Assembly: GCA_016946835.1 (NCBI GenBank)
Contig: JACVTC010000130.1
Location: 297,001-361,000 of the forward strand
DNA: 64,000 nt
From: Neocallimastix lanati (nom. inval.)
Taxonomy: Eukaryota > Neocallimastigomycota > Neocallimastigomycetes > Neocallimastigales > Neocallimastigaceae
Direction of reading: 5' to 3'
This document shows, one piece after another, positions 44,332-60,662 of the stretch. Position 1 is the stretch's first letter. Each line of letters begins with the position of its first letter. The notes under the pieces are model-generated. The model was not told where the DNA came from. It saw nothing but the letters and a program-made list of their open reading frames with translations, and did no database searches. The position numbers and the translations under genes are program-made.

Positions 44332-47300
44332 ATCTAAAAGTAAATTTTCTTCCAAAAAATTTTACAAAAATCATCGAGATTTATATAATAATAAAAAAGA
44401 ATTTAGTTATAATTTTTTAATATATTGTTTTCTTTCAACTAAAGATAAAGTTGAAATTGAAAATGAGGAACCAAAAATAGAAGAAAATCCTCATCAATAT
44501 CAAGATTTAGCAATCGTATTTAGCAAAAAAGAGGCAGATAAATTACCTCCTCACCGTTTAACCGACTGTAAGATTGTTTTAGAAAAAGACGCTACACTCC
44601 ATTACGGCCCAATTTATCCATTAACTGAAGAAGAATCACAAGTTCTTAAGGACTATATAAAAGAAAATTTAGAAAAAGGATTTATTAGACCATCAGAATC
44701 TCCTGCTGGATATCCTGTCCTTTTTCAAAAGAAAAAAGATGGTTCCCTTCGGTTATGTGTAGACTATAAAAAATTAAATGCAGTAACTATAAGAAATTCA
44801 TATCCTCTCCCTCTAATAACAGATATAATAGAAAAAGTAAAGGGAGAAAAATATTTTACGAAATTGGATTTACGTTCAGCTTATAATTTAATAAGAATAA
44901 AAGAGGGTGACGAATATAAAACTGCGTTTAGAACTAAATATGGCCATTATGAATATTTAGTTATGCCGTTTGGATTAAAAAATGCGCCTGCCACTTTTCA
45001 ATCATTTATTAACTCTATTCTTAGACCATACTTAGAAAAGTGTGTGATCTTATATTTAGATGATATTTTAATTTATTCCAAAGATTTGGAGGAGCATCAT
45101 AATCAAGTCAGAAACGTCCTTCAAACTTTAATTAATAATAATTTATATGCAAAATTAGAAAAATGTGAATTTGACCAGAATAAAGTTGAATTTTTAGGTT
45201 ACATTTTATCTGGTGATGGTGTATCTACTGACCCAAAGAAAATTAAATCTATAGAAAAGTGGCCAAGACCAGAAAATTTAAAAGATGTTCAAAGATTTAT
45301 TGGCCTATGTAATTACTATAGAAGATTTGTTAAAGATTTTGCAAAAATTGCAAAACCTTTACATAATTTAACAAGGAAAAATATTAAATTTTTATGGACG
45401 AATGAATGTGAAAATGCTTTTAAGGAATTAAAGAAAAGATTAATTACTTCTCCAATTCTACTTCATCCTGATATTACAAAACCTTTTATAGTAGAATGTG
45501 ATGCAAGTAATTATGCTATTGGTGCTGTTCTATCTCAAAGGGATAAAGATAATAATTTACATCCAGTAGCATATTATTCTAGAAGTTTACTAAACGCCGA
45601 AATAAATTATACAATTACTGGCAAAGAACTACTCGCTATAAGGGATGCTTTTATTGCTTGGAGACATCTACTCCTTGGTGCTAAATACCAAATCACTGTT
45701 TATACGGATCATAGGAACTTAATATACACATTAGGAGGAAAGGTTGCAAATCAAAGACAACACAGATGGTACCTTTTCTTCCAAGAATATAATTTCATAA
45801 TAAAGTATAGACAGGGAAACAAAAACGGAAAACCTGACAGTCTATCTAGAAGACCTGACTATATTAAAAACAACACTGAAGAAAAACCTGAAAATATTTT
45901 AGACATTAAAAATGTTAAAGAAATTCCATGTTTTGTTAGTATTGTAAGTGACCTTTTAGAAAGAATTATTGATGCTACCAAGTCTGACGCTACAGCTGAG
46001 GATATTCGACTTTACTTTAGTCCTCAAAATGTAAAAAATGATATGTCTTATAAGCCCTTTAGAAAAATGGAAAAGTTTAAATTAAAGGACAATTTAATAT
46101 TTTATAATAATCTAGTCTATATTCCTGAAGTTCTCCGATTAGAAATATTGACAAAATATCATGAAAAGCCCGCAGCCGGTCATTTAGGAATTAGAAGAAC
46201 TTTAGAGTTAATAACAAGAAATTTTTGGTGGCCTAAAATAAAAGAAGATGTAACCAAATATGTAAACTCTTGTCAATCCTGTGCAAGAAACAAAATAAAT
46301 AGGCACAGAAAATATGGTCTTCTACAACCTTTGGATACTCCCGAAAGACCTTGGAAATCTATTGAAATAGACTTTTTATGCGGTCTTCCTGATTCTAAAG
46401 GATATACAGTAATAATGGTAGTTGTCGATCGTTTTTCTAAAATGATCCACTTAATTCCCTTTAAACAAATACCTGATGCAAAACAAACTGCTAAGGCCTT
46501 TATGAATAATATCTTTAAACTACATGGTTTACCTCAAGATATTTATACAGACAGAGGATCACAATTTACAAGTGCTCTTTGGAATGAATTTATGCACTTA
46601 TTAAAAATTAAAAATAATATAGCTACTACAGATCATCATGAAACCGTCGGACAAGTTGAAAGGTGTAACTCTTTTATTGAACAATATCTTAGGGCTTATT
46701 CAAGAGCTTATTATCATGATGACTGGATAGATTGGATCTACCTTGCAGAATTTGCATATAATAATTCGGTTAACGAATCTACTAAGGAAACTCCTTTCTT
46801 TATAAATTATGGGTTCCATCCTTCCATGGACGAATTCTTTTTATTACCTCAAATGGATACTAATTTAAAATATATAAAAAATGTAAATACTAGTTTTAAT
46901 CACATTAAAGACGTCTTACTACGTTCCAAAGAATTATATAAAAGGCATGCTGATAAGAAAAGATTAGAACCTCCTGTTTTTAAAGAAGGTGACTTAGTAT
47001 GGGTTCAAACTCCTTCTTCTCTTAATATCGAAGATTATTCTAAATTATCACCTTGTAAGTACGGACCCTATAAAGTACTTGAAGCCTTAGATAATAATAA
47101 TTATAAAATAGATTTAAAAAGATCTCCTTTCCCTAAACACCATCCAATATTCCATATATCCGAGCTCGAGCCTTTCATTCCTACTCCTCCAGAATATAGA
47201 AAAAGAAGATCTCATAATGAATCTATTAAGGATATTATAAAAATCGCAGGATTTAGGACCAATTATAAGAAAAAATGTTATGAATATCGTGTAAGGTATA

Positions 47301-47416
47301 AATATAAAAATTCCTATGATTGGGTTCCTTCAGAAGAAGTTGAAAATAACCCAAGAAATCAAGACATTTATTTATTATATTTAAAGAATGGAAGGAAGTT
47401 TACTTCGATTGCATAT

Positions 47417-47422
<6 letters not shown>
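44330..47422 (+). CDS. Gypsy-2 Pol: RT, RNase H, integrase, chromo-like end
   Basis: 1030 codons without a stop; no ATG or other plausible start near the beginning, so it would be translated only as a fusion. RT has YLDDILIYS; RNase H has VECDASNYAIGAVLSQ and YTDHRNLIYT. The integrase has an HHCC finger (HEKPAAGHLG...CQSC) and D, D, E in IDFLCGLP, YTDRGSQFTS and ETVGQVERCNS. It ends with a GPY module (KYGPYKVLEA) and EYRVRYKYKNSYDWVPSEEV, which looks like a diverged chromodomain. It is closest in the window to Gypsy-1 and clearly different from Gypsy-3. The domains are intact, so frame breaks are confined to the upstream part. Confidence 0.9.
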
Positions 47423-47461
<39 letters not shown>

Positions 47462-48023
47462 GAAATTTTATTTTTTATTATTAATTTTTAACTTTTACTT
47501 TATTATTATCTATTTTTTTAGTTAATTTTAATTTTTCAATATTTCTAAAATGAAATTTCAATTTCAAAATTTCAAAATTCAAAAATTCAAAAAATATAGC
47601 TATATTACTCTTAACAATCAATTTATAATTCAACATAATCAAAATTTTATAAATTATTATAATTTTCATTTTTTTAAAATTTAATGCAACAAATTAAGAA
47701 GTTAATTGAAATTAAATTTCAAAATTTCAATTTCAAAAATTCTATATCAAATTTATTCAAAAATGGTACCATTATATTCACAACCATCAATTTTATTAAC
47801 TAAATTTTAATTTTACTAAATTTTAGAAATTTCAAAATTTCAATGAAATGGTCACTTGAAATGGGGTTTTTTTATAAAAATTTAAAAGGACTCAAGTGAC
47901 CTTCTTCCTTTGAAATTAAAAAATTTTTAATTTATGAAATTTCAAAAATTTTTTTAATAAAAATTTAGACCTCCATATCGTTACACAAAAATCGTCTTGA
48001 ATCCGATTTTTATGGGAGGGCGA

Positions 48024-48736
48024 TGTTGAAATTATAACTGAATTGAAATCTCAATTTCAGTTATTTACATTTCAATAATTAAAAATATTATTTATTTAAT
48101 TATAAATAATATATATATTTAAATAATTAATAATTAATATAAATTCTTGTTTAATATTTAAAGGGTTATCTTAGGCCTAATAATTCTGAGAATATTAATA
48201 AATAAGGTTTATATTAATAATTAATTTCAATGATACATTTGACGTCACGTGTATTTTATTTATATTATGTTTTTATATATGTTTACAACATATCTATATT
48301 AAATTCAATTATTCAAATTAATTATATAATTAAATTTATCCTTATATTTTATTAGTATTTATATTACTATATTATTACTATCTTATAATTAAATATTATT
48401 ATTATGCAACTTACAAAGTATAAAAGAAAGATGTAAAAATCTATCTTTTATGTTCTTTGTAAGGTTATTGTAAAATTACCTTAATAGTAATATATTATAG
48501 ATATTTTATTATTAAATAAAATCAATAAATTTAAAATCAAATTAATTTGATAATTCTAATTATCAAAGTTTAATTATAAATAAATTTTCATTAAACTAAA
48601 CATTTAAATATTTATTATTATTATTATATATCTATATAGTATATTACTATATAGACATATCGACTTAGTGAATATTTTTATTAAAACATATTATTTTATT
48701 TAAATTTAAATTATAAATTATATCAAAATCTTAACA
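48024..48736 (+). repeat. Gypsy-2 3' LTR (713 bp)
   Basis: TGTTGAAATTATAACTGAAT...CAAAATCTTAACA. Very similar to the 5' LTR, lacking its 375-bp insert. Confidence 0.9.
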
Positions 48737-48787
48737 AGTAAAGAATTATTAATAATAAAATAAAGGTTATTAATTCATTCTTTACCA
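48737..48787. repeat. Right end of a D-type LTR next to the tRNA gene
   Basis: AGTAAAGAATTATTAATAAT through TTCATTCTTTACCA matches the last ~50 bases of element D (24990-25041). It can form a hairpin (GTAAAGAAT/ATTCTTTAC). It ends 14 bases before the mature tRNA. Confidence 0.7.
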
Positions 48788-48801
48788 TAGCGGTAAATAC
48801 T

Positions 48802-48873
48802 GGGGATATAACTCAGTGGTAGAGTGCTTGCTTTGCATGCAAGAAGCCTCGGGTTCGATCCCCGATATCTCCA
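48802..48873 (+). tRNA. tRNA-Ala (anticodon UGC)
   Basis: 72 bases without intron. The acceptor stem GGGGATA/TATCTCC pairs with one G-T wobble; discriminator A. The D arm is ACTC...GAGT (an A replaces the usual G at position 10, still paired). The anticodon stem is CTTGC/GCAAG with loop TTTGCAT, hence TGC. The T arm GGTTCGATCCC is a perfect B box. A TTTT pol III terminator follows at 48881-48884. Confidence 0.95.
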
Positions 48874-48880
48874 GTTACTA

Positions 48881-48884
48881 TTTT
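48881..48884 (+). terminator. RNA polymerase III terminator
   Basis: First run of four T, seven bases after the tRNA. Confidence 0.8.
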
Positions 48885-52237
<3,353 letters not shown>

Positions 52238-53429
52238 ATGGGTTTCTTAAATAATGTAATATATGGATATATAAAATATATTTTTATAATAATATATATT
52301 AATTTTCAATCGTATTATTAATATTCTAATATTTAATTTCTATATTTATATTTATATTTATATTTTTATTTTATTCATAATGTATTCTAATAATTATATA
52401 GATAAAGGATTCAGTAATAATTTTATTGTTGGGTGTTGCTGCCATTATTATTGATACCAAAAATCCAGATGTTGTAAAGTTAGTAAAAGATATATTTACA
52501 TATATATATATGAAATATCAATTATATTATTTTAAAATATATATATATATATAAAGAAAAAAATATGAAAATAAATAATTGAGGTAATAATTAAATAAAT
52601 TATTATATATATAAAAATTTACAATGTATTTAGATGGGTAAGAATTATTTATTATGGCATTCATGCTATTAATTTAATAGCAATTTTAATTGTCCACATT
52701 AATATCTTAGTTAAAGGCCGTAAGTTATTGAATATATTAAAGTTTATAATGATATATTTGTAATTTGATAATTTAAATAATAACGAACATTGTATATAAT
52801 TTTATTAATAATGATATGTTAGAAAAAGAAAAATTTACTTACACCAGAATTACATCAGTTTTAGGTGCTGCTGCTGGTGAAGGGTAAGTGTATTAAATTA
52901 AAATATTTTTATAAATGAAAAAAATAAAAAATATATATATATAAATTAGTTAGAAACATTTCATTTAATATTGAAGAATTAATTATTAATGAATATAATT
53001 TAATATATTATTTATACAAATTATTGTATAAATTTAAATTTTTTTTTAAACAAAAAAAAAAAAAAAAAATTAAAGTGAAGTTAAAGTTATAAGCATTCCA
53101 ATCGCAGAATACGATTTAATTCAAAAGAATGCTTTATTACGTTCTAACTTAATTATTTTAGTTATTCTTACTATTACTCATGTTTTATTCGGTTGGACTA
53201 AACCACTTCTTTTACAAGTTTATTTCCCGTTAAAGTTATTATTAATTCATCCACTATTTAGAGTTCATCTTTTACAAAGAGAAGCTAAAGGTAACCTTGC
53301 AAGACCATGGGATATGTACTACAGAATTCCATTATCTACTATTGGGTAATATTATTATTATTTATATTATTATTATTTGTATTTTTATAATATTGATATT
53401 ATGTATATTTGATATTATATATGATTAAT

Positions 53430-53476
<47 letters not shown>

Positions 53477-53706
53477 TTATTTTGTAATTTAAAATAATTA
53501 TTAAATATCATATATATATTATATTATATATTATATATTATATATTATTTGAATATTATTATGTATAAATTTAATTATGTAATTATAAATGAATAATAAA
53601 TAGTGATGTTATTAGAGAAAGACCAACTATTCCAAGAGATATTAAGAAACAAAAGAAAGAAAGTATGAAACAATCAGGTGAAAAATCTAAATTGAAGAGA
53701 AAGTAA
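52238..53706 (+). CDS. SND3: PHO88/SND3 family ER membrane protein, six exons
   Basis: Exons 52238-52255, 52402-52478, 52634-52719, 52823-52883, 53076-53345 and 53604-53706 give 204 residues. The protein starts MGFLNNIKDSVIILLLG with a first membrane span. It continues with a second hydrophobic stretch (WVRIIYYGIHAINLIAILIV), a charged loop ending GEGEVKVISIPIAEYDL, a third span (LIILVILTITHVLFGW), the family motif region PLLLQVYFPLKLLL...HPLFRVHLLQREAKGNLARPW and a Lys-rich cytosolic tail. In yeast Snd3/Pho88 is an ER membrane component of the SND route that targets tail-anchored and internally anchored proteins; it was first linked to phosphate uptake. Exon 1 encodes only six residues, and exon 2 must use a GTTAGT donor to keep frame. 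Overall similarity is family-level, judged by eye. Confidence 0.8.
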
Positions 53707-55305
53707 ATTCTGTAATAATGAAGAAAGAATGATAATAATAATAATAGAATATCAATCAAAATAAATATAGAAAGAAATTCGTCGATAATAATAATAATAA
53801 TAAAATAAAAATAAAAAATTAAAATAATATGAACATTTTAAACAAGTAATAATAATAATAATAATACCACAAATAATAATAATTATTAATTAAAAATAAT
53901 TATAGCAAAAGCATAAACTTTTGTAAAAATAAAAAGAATACTAAAAAATTTAATTAAAATTTTTAATTATATTAATAATAAAATATATAATTTTTTTATA
54001 ATTCTTCTTTCTAATAGAAAATCAATATTTATTATAATTAATAAATAATTAATTAATAGAATTTGAAGAATGAAAAAGAAATTTTTTTTTTTCCTTTTTT
54101 TTTAAAATTACAATAGAAAATAGATGTAAAAATAATTAATAACTAAAAAAAAAAAAAAAAAATTTAAATATAGTATAATATATTTATTTGTTATATTTAA
54201 ATATTTTATATAAACAAAATAGAAATAAAAATACATATAATATATTTAATCCAATGTAACAATAATAACAATAATGATGATAATAATTTTAAAAAAAAAA
54301 AATCAAAGCTAAAAATAAAATAAAATAAAATAAAATAAAATAAAATAAAATAAAATAAAATAAAATAATAATAAAAAAAAATTTTTTTTTTGTTTACTTT
54401 AATTATATTATTTAAATCAAAATAAAGGCACATAATTTTAAGTTATTAGTAAATTAGTAAAGTCTTGGATGTCCATTTAAATGTGAATTTCATTTATAAG
54501 GTTTATACTCTTTTTTTTTTTAAAAAAAAATTATATCTCCATAGAAAATAAACATGTTTATGTTAATTTCCTGTTGGTTTAATATCATTAATTATAATAG
54601 ATTTAATCAATGGATAAGACAGAAAAAAATAATATATGAAATATATATATATTATTTTATAAATAAATAAATATATATATATATATAAAGAAATCTTTAA
54701 TGATGTTGTATTATAAATCTTTTAGTAATTTATTATAAATTACTGTATGATTAAATAAAAAATGAATATATATATAATTGCCTTGTGTTTTTATTTTTAT
54801 TTTAATTTTTTTTTTCTTGTATTTAGTTAATTTTAAATATTAGTAATTATAAAATTATTTATTTTTTTTATGAATTATTTATATTTATATTATTATTACT
54901 ATTTTATTTATTATTTATTATTTTATTTATTATTTACTATTTTAATTATTTTAATTAATTAATTATTTATTAATTTTTAATTGCTTTTTTCATTTTCTCT
55001 AATTCAATTTTAAGATTTTATTTATAAAATATGTTTATTTATTTAAAAATTATATTGTATTTATTTTTATTTTATTTTATTTTATTTTTTTTTTAAAAAA
55101 ATTATTTTTATTTATTTGTTTTATTATAAATATATATTAATTATATTTATTATTAATATATAATTAGATTATTATTATTATAGATTATTATTAATATTAT
55201 TATTATTATTATTATTATTATTTTTGTTTGTTTGCTAGTTTGTTTTATTTTATTCATAATTTCTTTTTAAATCTATATGTATATCTTTTATTCATTTATT
55301 TAATT
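53707..55305. other. Intergenic DNA between convergent genes
   Basis: The 3' regions of PHO88/SND3 (+) and COG6 (-) meet here. It contains only (AAT)n, (AAAAT)n (54311-54366) and A/T runs; no gene is seen. Confidence 0.65.
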
Positions 55306-57324
55306 TTATATGGTATCAGTATTCAAACATAAAAGTGTTTTAAGTTCCTGTACGGTATGTAAATTAATAAGGGTTTCACCTTCGGATGAAGTATTAACAT
55401 AACCATTGGCCGAATCCATAAGATAGTTATATAATTCTTCATAGTTTTGAATAAATTGAGTAATACCTTTTTGTCCTATTTCAACAGCTAATTCTGTTTG
55501 ACTGAGCGTCATTAAATTTCTGGATAAATCTAAATTCACTGAACATAAAAATTCATCAAACTTTTTCATGGATTCATTAATATTTTTTATTTGCATGGCT
55601 TGAAGTGATTGAGGTGGTTTCTAATAATTATTTATATTTTAATAACAATAGTAATAATAGTAATAATAGTAATAATAGTAATATATAAAATATAATATAT
55701 AATTTATAATATACAATATATAATATAATATATAATATATTAATAATATATTATATATAATAATAATAATTATTAATTATTAAAATAATTAAAGATTATA
55801 AAATTTAAAGTTAAAAAAAAAGAAAAAAGAAAAAATTACATTTTCTCTTATTGCAGTTTGAGCTGCATGAATAATTGATTCAATTCCAGATTGATTCAAT
55901 ATATTAATATACTTTTATAGAAATTATTATTATAAGATATTATTAATTTTTAATTATATATTATATATATCAATTAATTTTATAAATAATATATTATTAT
56001 TTAAATTTAAATTTATGTTTACTTCTTCATGAATTAAAATATCAATATAGACTCCAATTTCAACATTAAGTTTTTCTGCACTTTTTTTAGTAAAGGAATA
56101 TTGATTAAGTGTATTCTATTGTTTAAATTTAAAAAAAAAAAAAGAAAAAAATTTTTTTAGCATTTATATAAAAATAGTAATAATATTTTTCTTTTTTATT
56201 TATGTGCAATTTAATTATTATATATATATATATAAATATATTATATTTATTTGACATTAAAACCTACTTGAAGAAGAGTCAATGAATTAATCATATAAAT
56301 GGCTGAATCATATTTATTTAAATTTGTACTAGATAATCCAACAAATTGCATAATTGGATCAATTAATAAAGACAAAATTTCAGAAAAACCTGCTTCTTTA
56401 TCATTATTTGATACAAGTGATGTATCATAGGATGCCATAATATCTTTCTGTTTTTTTTTTTTTTTTATTTCAAAAATTATATTTATTAATATAATTAATA
56501 ATTAATTTTAAATAAATTGTTTTTAAAATTAAATATATAACTTTTTTTTTTTTTTTTTATTATAATTATATAAATTATTTTCTTTTTAGTATTTTATTTC
56601 CATTTACCAATTGCATAATTCCTTCTTTAAGTATAGAAGATGGTTGTAAATCATTTGAAATTGGTTCACTATATTCAAGCAATTGTTCACCTTGTATACG
56701 TAAATTGTTATAAAATATTTCTAAAGCCTTTTCAATTAACCTTTTTTTTTTTTTTAATATAACCATTATAATATAATATATTGGAATAGTTTATATAAGT
56801 TAATATATATATTATTTATAAATTAATATATTATATTTATTTACTTTTGTAAAGAAACATTTATAAAAGCTTCACTTCCAAGAACATTTTCTATTGTATT
56901 ATGATAAAATTGAAGAAGACTATATATTCTATATATTTCAACAACACCAAGATTACTACTTTTAAATATTTGTTCTATTCTTACCTAGAAAATATATATA
57001 ATTATAATATAATAAAATTAAAAATTAGAGATTATATCATGAATTATTTATTTATATATTTTATTTTTTAATATATATCATATTATAATTAAAATTAAAT
57101 ATATATATATCATACTTGTAATGGTCTACAAGTTCCTTCCAGTATTTTATTTAATAATTCTATTATAGTTTTATTATCTGGTACAATAGTAAATATTTTT
57201 TCCATATCATCATAATATTCTTGATCTGCCGTGGAAGTAACAGGTTCACCATTTTCCATTTTTTCTAAATAATTATCAATAATTAAATAATATTTAATAA
57301 TGGCAAACAAATAAATAAAAATAA

Positions 57325-57362
<38 letters not shown>

Positions 57363-58216
57363 AATAAACAAACAAACAAACAAACAAATAATATATATAT
57401 ATATATATTTATTTTTTTTTTAATTTTATTTTTATTTATTTTTTTTTTATTGATAATTCATTATATAATTAAATAAATAGTATTCTAGTTATTAAAATAA
57501 CAAATATATATATATATATTATTTATTGTAACTTACTTCCTCTAACATCAAATAAACCTTGAAGCATTTCTCTTTCACTTGCAAGGGTTTGATGAATCCA
57601 AGCTAACATATCACCAACATAACGAAGTGGATCATGAGCAAAGAATTCAATTGGTCTTGGAATTCCTTCTGGTCCTCCTACAGTTAAAGCATCAATAAAT
57701 GATTTAACAATTGCTTCTTTTCTAATTTGTGCTATTTCGTCCATGCACAATCTAATAAAATTTTATATTCATCCCATTTTGATTTATTTCATTTGATTAT
57801 AACCAATAAAATTATTATTTAATAATATATATATATATATTTATATTAAAATTTTATGAAAGAATATAATTTATAAATAGTGAAATAAATAAAATATAAT
57901 TTATAAATTTTGCTTAATTATTTATAAGACAATTTAGATTGATACTAAACTGGAATAACACTTGTCTTTGACGTAATACAACTAAAGCATCTCTAAATAA
58001 TGAAGTAATTTCTGGATTTTCCTTTGTCATAATTCTAGTTTCTGCTTGAGCCCAATGAAATAAATTTTCAAAAGCTTTTTCTTGATAGCCTGACATTTTA
58101 TCCATAATTTCTAAACTAATAATACAGTGCGATTTAAAATTAATAAAAAAAAAAAAAAAAAAAAAATAAAATAAATAGTGAAGTAATATAAAAGAATAAA
58201 GTATTAATAAAATATA

Positions 58217-58295
<79 letters not shown>

Positions 58296-59598
58296 TTTTT
58301 TTGAAATTTAGATTTTCATTTGAATTTAAAATTTCATTCGAATTTAAAATTTCATTTGAATTTAAAAATTTCATTTGAATTTAAAAATTTCATTTGAATT
58401 TAAAAATTTCATTTGAATTTAGAACTAAATAATTATTAATTTGATTGAAAAATTTTATTAATGAAATAATAACATTTTTACAAATAGAACTTTAAATTAT
58501 GTAAAATGTTCTTTTTATTTATTTTTTTTTTTTAAAAAAAATAAAAAATAAATATAAATAAAAAAAACTTACCCAGCTGTTTGATTATTTGAAATTAAAA
58601 GAATTTGACAATCATTGATAATTTTTTGTAAGTGCGTCATAGCTTCAAAGAAAGATCTTTCTAAAGGTCCTCTTACTGTTAAACAATTGATTTCTTCTTC
58701 TGTTAAAGTAAATTTTGATAAAAAAGTTTCTGAAATGTTCTTTTTTAATTCTAATTGTGTTCTTAATTATATTAATTTGATTTATAAATAATTTTATATA
58801 ATTTTATTTAATATTATTAAGATGAAAAAATAAACAATTAAGTTGTATGTACATGAATTTATATATATAGCATAACATTTATTTTAATATTTATTAAAAA
58901 ATATAAAATAATTTATATTATTGAATTTAAAGTTATTTAGTTAACCTACTTTTGTTTATTTAATATATTAGTTTGTTGAATAATATGTTTCATATTATTT
59001 TTCTTATCTGTAAGTTCATTGGCCATTTCATTGAACATTGAATTCATTGAATTTAATTCCTTTTCTAATAATACTACTTCCTGTTTTATTCAATATTGGG
59101 TGAATTTCATCAGTCATCAATTAAAAATTAATTAAATTTCGTTATTATCATTTTAGATTTCAAATTATATTTTAATATTAAATGAGATTTTAATTTCAAT
59201 TAATAAATGTTTTATATTTTGAAATGTATTTAAAATATAAAATGTATAATACAATAATTATAATATAGAATAATTTTATTTCAAAATTTATTTATTAATT
59301 GTTATTAATGATTTTATAATTAACATATAAAAACATTATTATTATTGTTTAAATACTTTACATCATTAACTTTCTTCAAGGAATTTAAAAATGTATTATT
59401 AATTAACATTTCCTGTTGCTCAATGTTATTCATCAAATTTCTTCTTGCAACAGCAGTATTATCTGTATAGAAAGTAGATAATTCCTTAAAAGCTTCCTTA
59501 GTTTGTTCATTTTCTAAGGAGATGCTTAAGAGTTTTTGAAGTTTATGTGATAATGGATTTGTTTTATTTAATTTACTTTGAGGTTGTAGTATATCCAT
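55306..59598 (-). CDS. COG6: Conserved oligomeric Golgi complex subunit 6, 12 exons
   Basis: Exons (- strand): 59598-59362, 59080-58950, 58761-58573, 58115-57951, 57751-57537, 57264-57116, 56984-56845, 56740-56608, 56447-56268, 56115-56023, 55911-55840 and 55620-55306. They sum to 2019 bases, 672 residues, close to the usual COG6 size. Recognisable parts: N-terminus [19 protein letters not shown]...[18 protein letters not shown] followed by a coiled coil ([19 protein letters not shown]). The middle has [36 protein letters not shown] and [20 protein letters not shown]. The later part has [20 protein letters not shown] and [15 protein letters not shown]6 is a lobe B subunit of the tether that captures retrograde vesicles at the Golgi. 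All introns are GT-AG; no broken frame. Confidence 0.93.
58200..58425. repeat. (AAT)n and ~19-bp repeats in COG6 intron 3
   Basis: A ~70-base (AAT)n tract is followed by about six units of TTTCATTTGAATTTAAAA. All lie between the exons 58761-58573 and 58115-57951. Confidence 0.85.
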
Positions 59599-59999
59599 TT
59601 TTATATTTATTTACTTATTTATTTATTTATTTATTTATTCTAATATAAAGGGGTATTAAAAATTGAATAAATAAATTTATCTTTGTAGAAAAAAAAAAAA
59701 ATAATAATAGATAATTGATTATTATATGTTTAATATTTAAATATAAATATTTTTGAATTTTTATTTATTTATTATTATATCATTGAATTCAAGTTTAATT
59801 GTCTTTCTTTTTGATGTTATACCAAAAAAAATAAGGAATTTATGTGTATTACTTTATATATAATAAAGAAAAATAATTAAAAAAATAGAAATAAAATAAA
59901 ATTTAATAATTTTAACTAAAATTAAAAATTATTAAAAGTAAAAAGAATTAATAACCATTTATATATATATTTACTTTCAATTAACTATTTTATTTTAAT

Positions 60000-60043
<44 letters not shown>

Positions 60044-60662
60044 GCTTATATGTATTATTTATTAATATTAAATTATAATAATTTTTAATGTGTAAGATTT
60101 AATTCATTTTTTTTAATATTGATAATATAAATAATATAATATAATAAATTTAATTTAATATAAATAATATATATTATATAAAAAAAATATATATAATATT
60201 ATAATATATAATATTATACTTTAAATAATCATTCAAAACAAAACAATAATTAATGAATCATTATTATTAAAAATAAAATATTAATGGAATAAATATATAC
60301 ATACACAAAAATATAACATTAACTAAAACCAACATTATTAAATATATATATGTAAACTTTTTATAATATTATATTTTATTAAAATAATTTAAATAAAAAT
60401 TATTAAATCAATTAATCTATTTCAATAATAAATTATTAACAAAAAAAAATTCTATCAATGTATATAAAAATTAGTTGAAGTTTTATTTTTAAAATTTAGA
60501 ATTAATATTTTTGAGATATAATAAAATGTGAATATAATTTATAATTTATAAATTTTTTTTCTAATAAAAAAAATCAACAAATCTAATAGTATTATAATTA
60601 TTGTTTTCTCTATTTTTTAAATTTGTTAGGAATTATTCTAATTTAATTAATTTATTTATTAT
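59599..60662. other. Intergenic DNA between GRN1-like gene and COG6
   Basis: Both neighbours are on the - strand, so this holds the 3' end of the first and the promoter of COG6. Only A/T runs and TA repeats are visible. (TTTA)n just upstream of the COG6 ATG is probably leader. Confidence 0.6.

Larger units (their letters stand above)
41392..48736 (+). mobile_element. Gypsy-2: chromovirus-like retrotransposon with broken gag/protease
   Basis: 5' LTR 41392-42482 (contains a 375-bp insert), 3' LTR 48024-48736. The termini are TGTTGAAATT...CTTAACA. Polypurine TATGGGAGGGCGA precedes the 3' LTR. Gag, protease and pol lie in different frames. The left flank is ATTTT (41387-41391) but the right flank is AGTAA, so the ends do not match. 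Two elements may have recombined, or the right flank was rearranged. Confidence 0.9.

Noticed and set aside
44864-44880. Start of Gypsy-2 pol at 44864
   Set aside because: This is only a TTG inside RT; the frame is open back to at least 44330 and includes conserved RT motifs (PPHRLTDCK, GSLRLCVDYKKLN).
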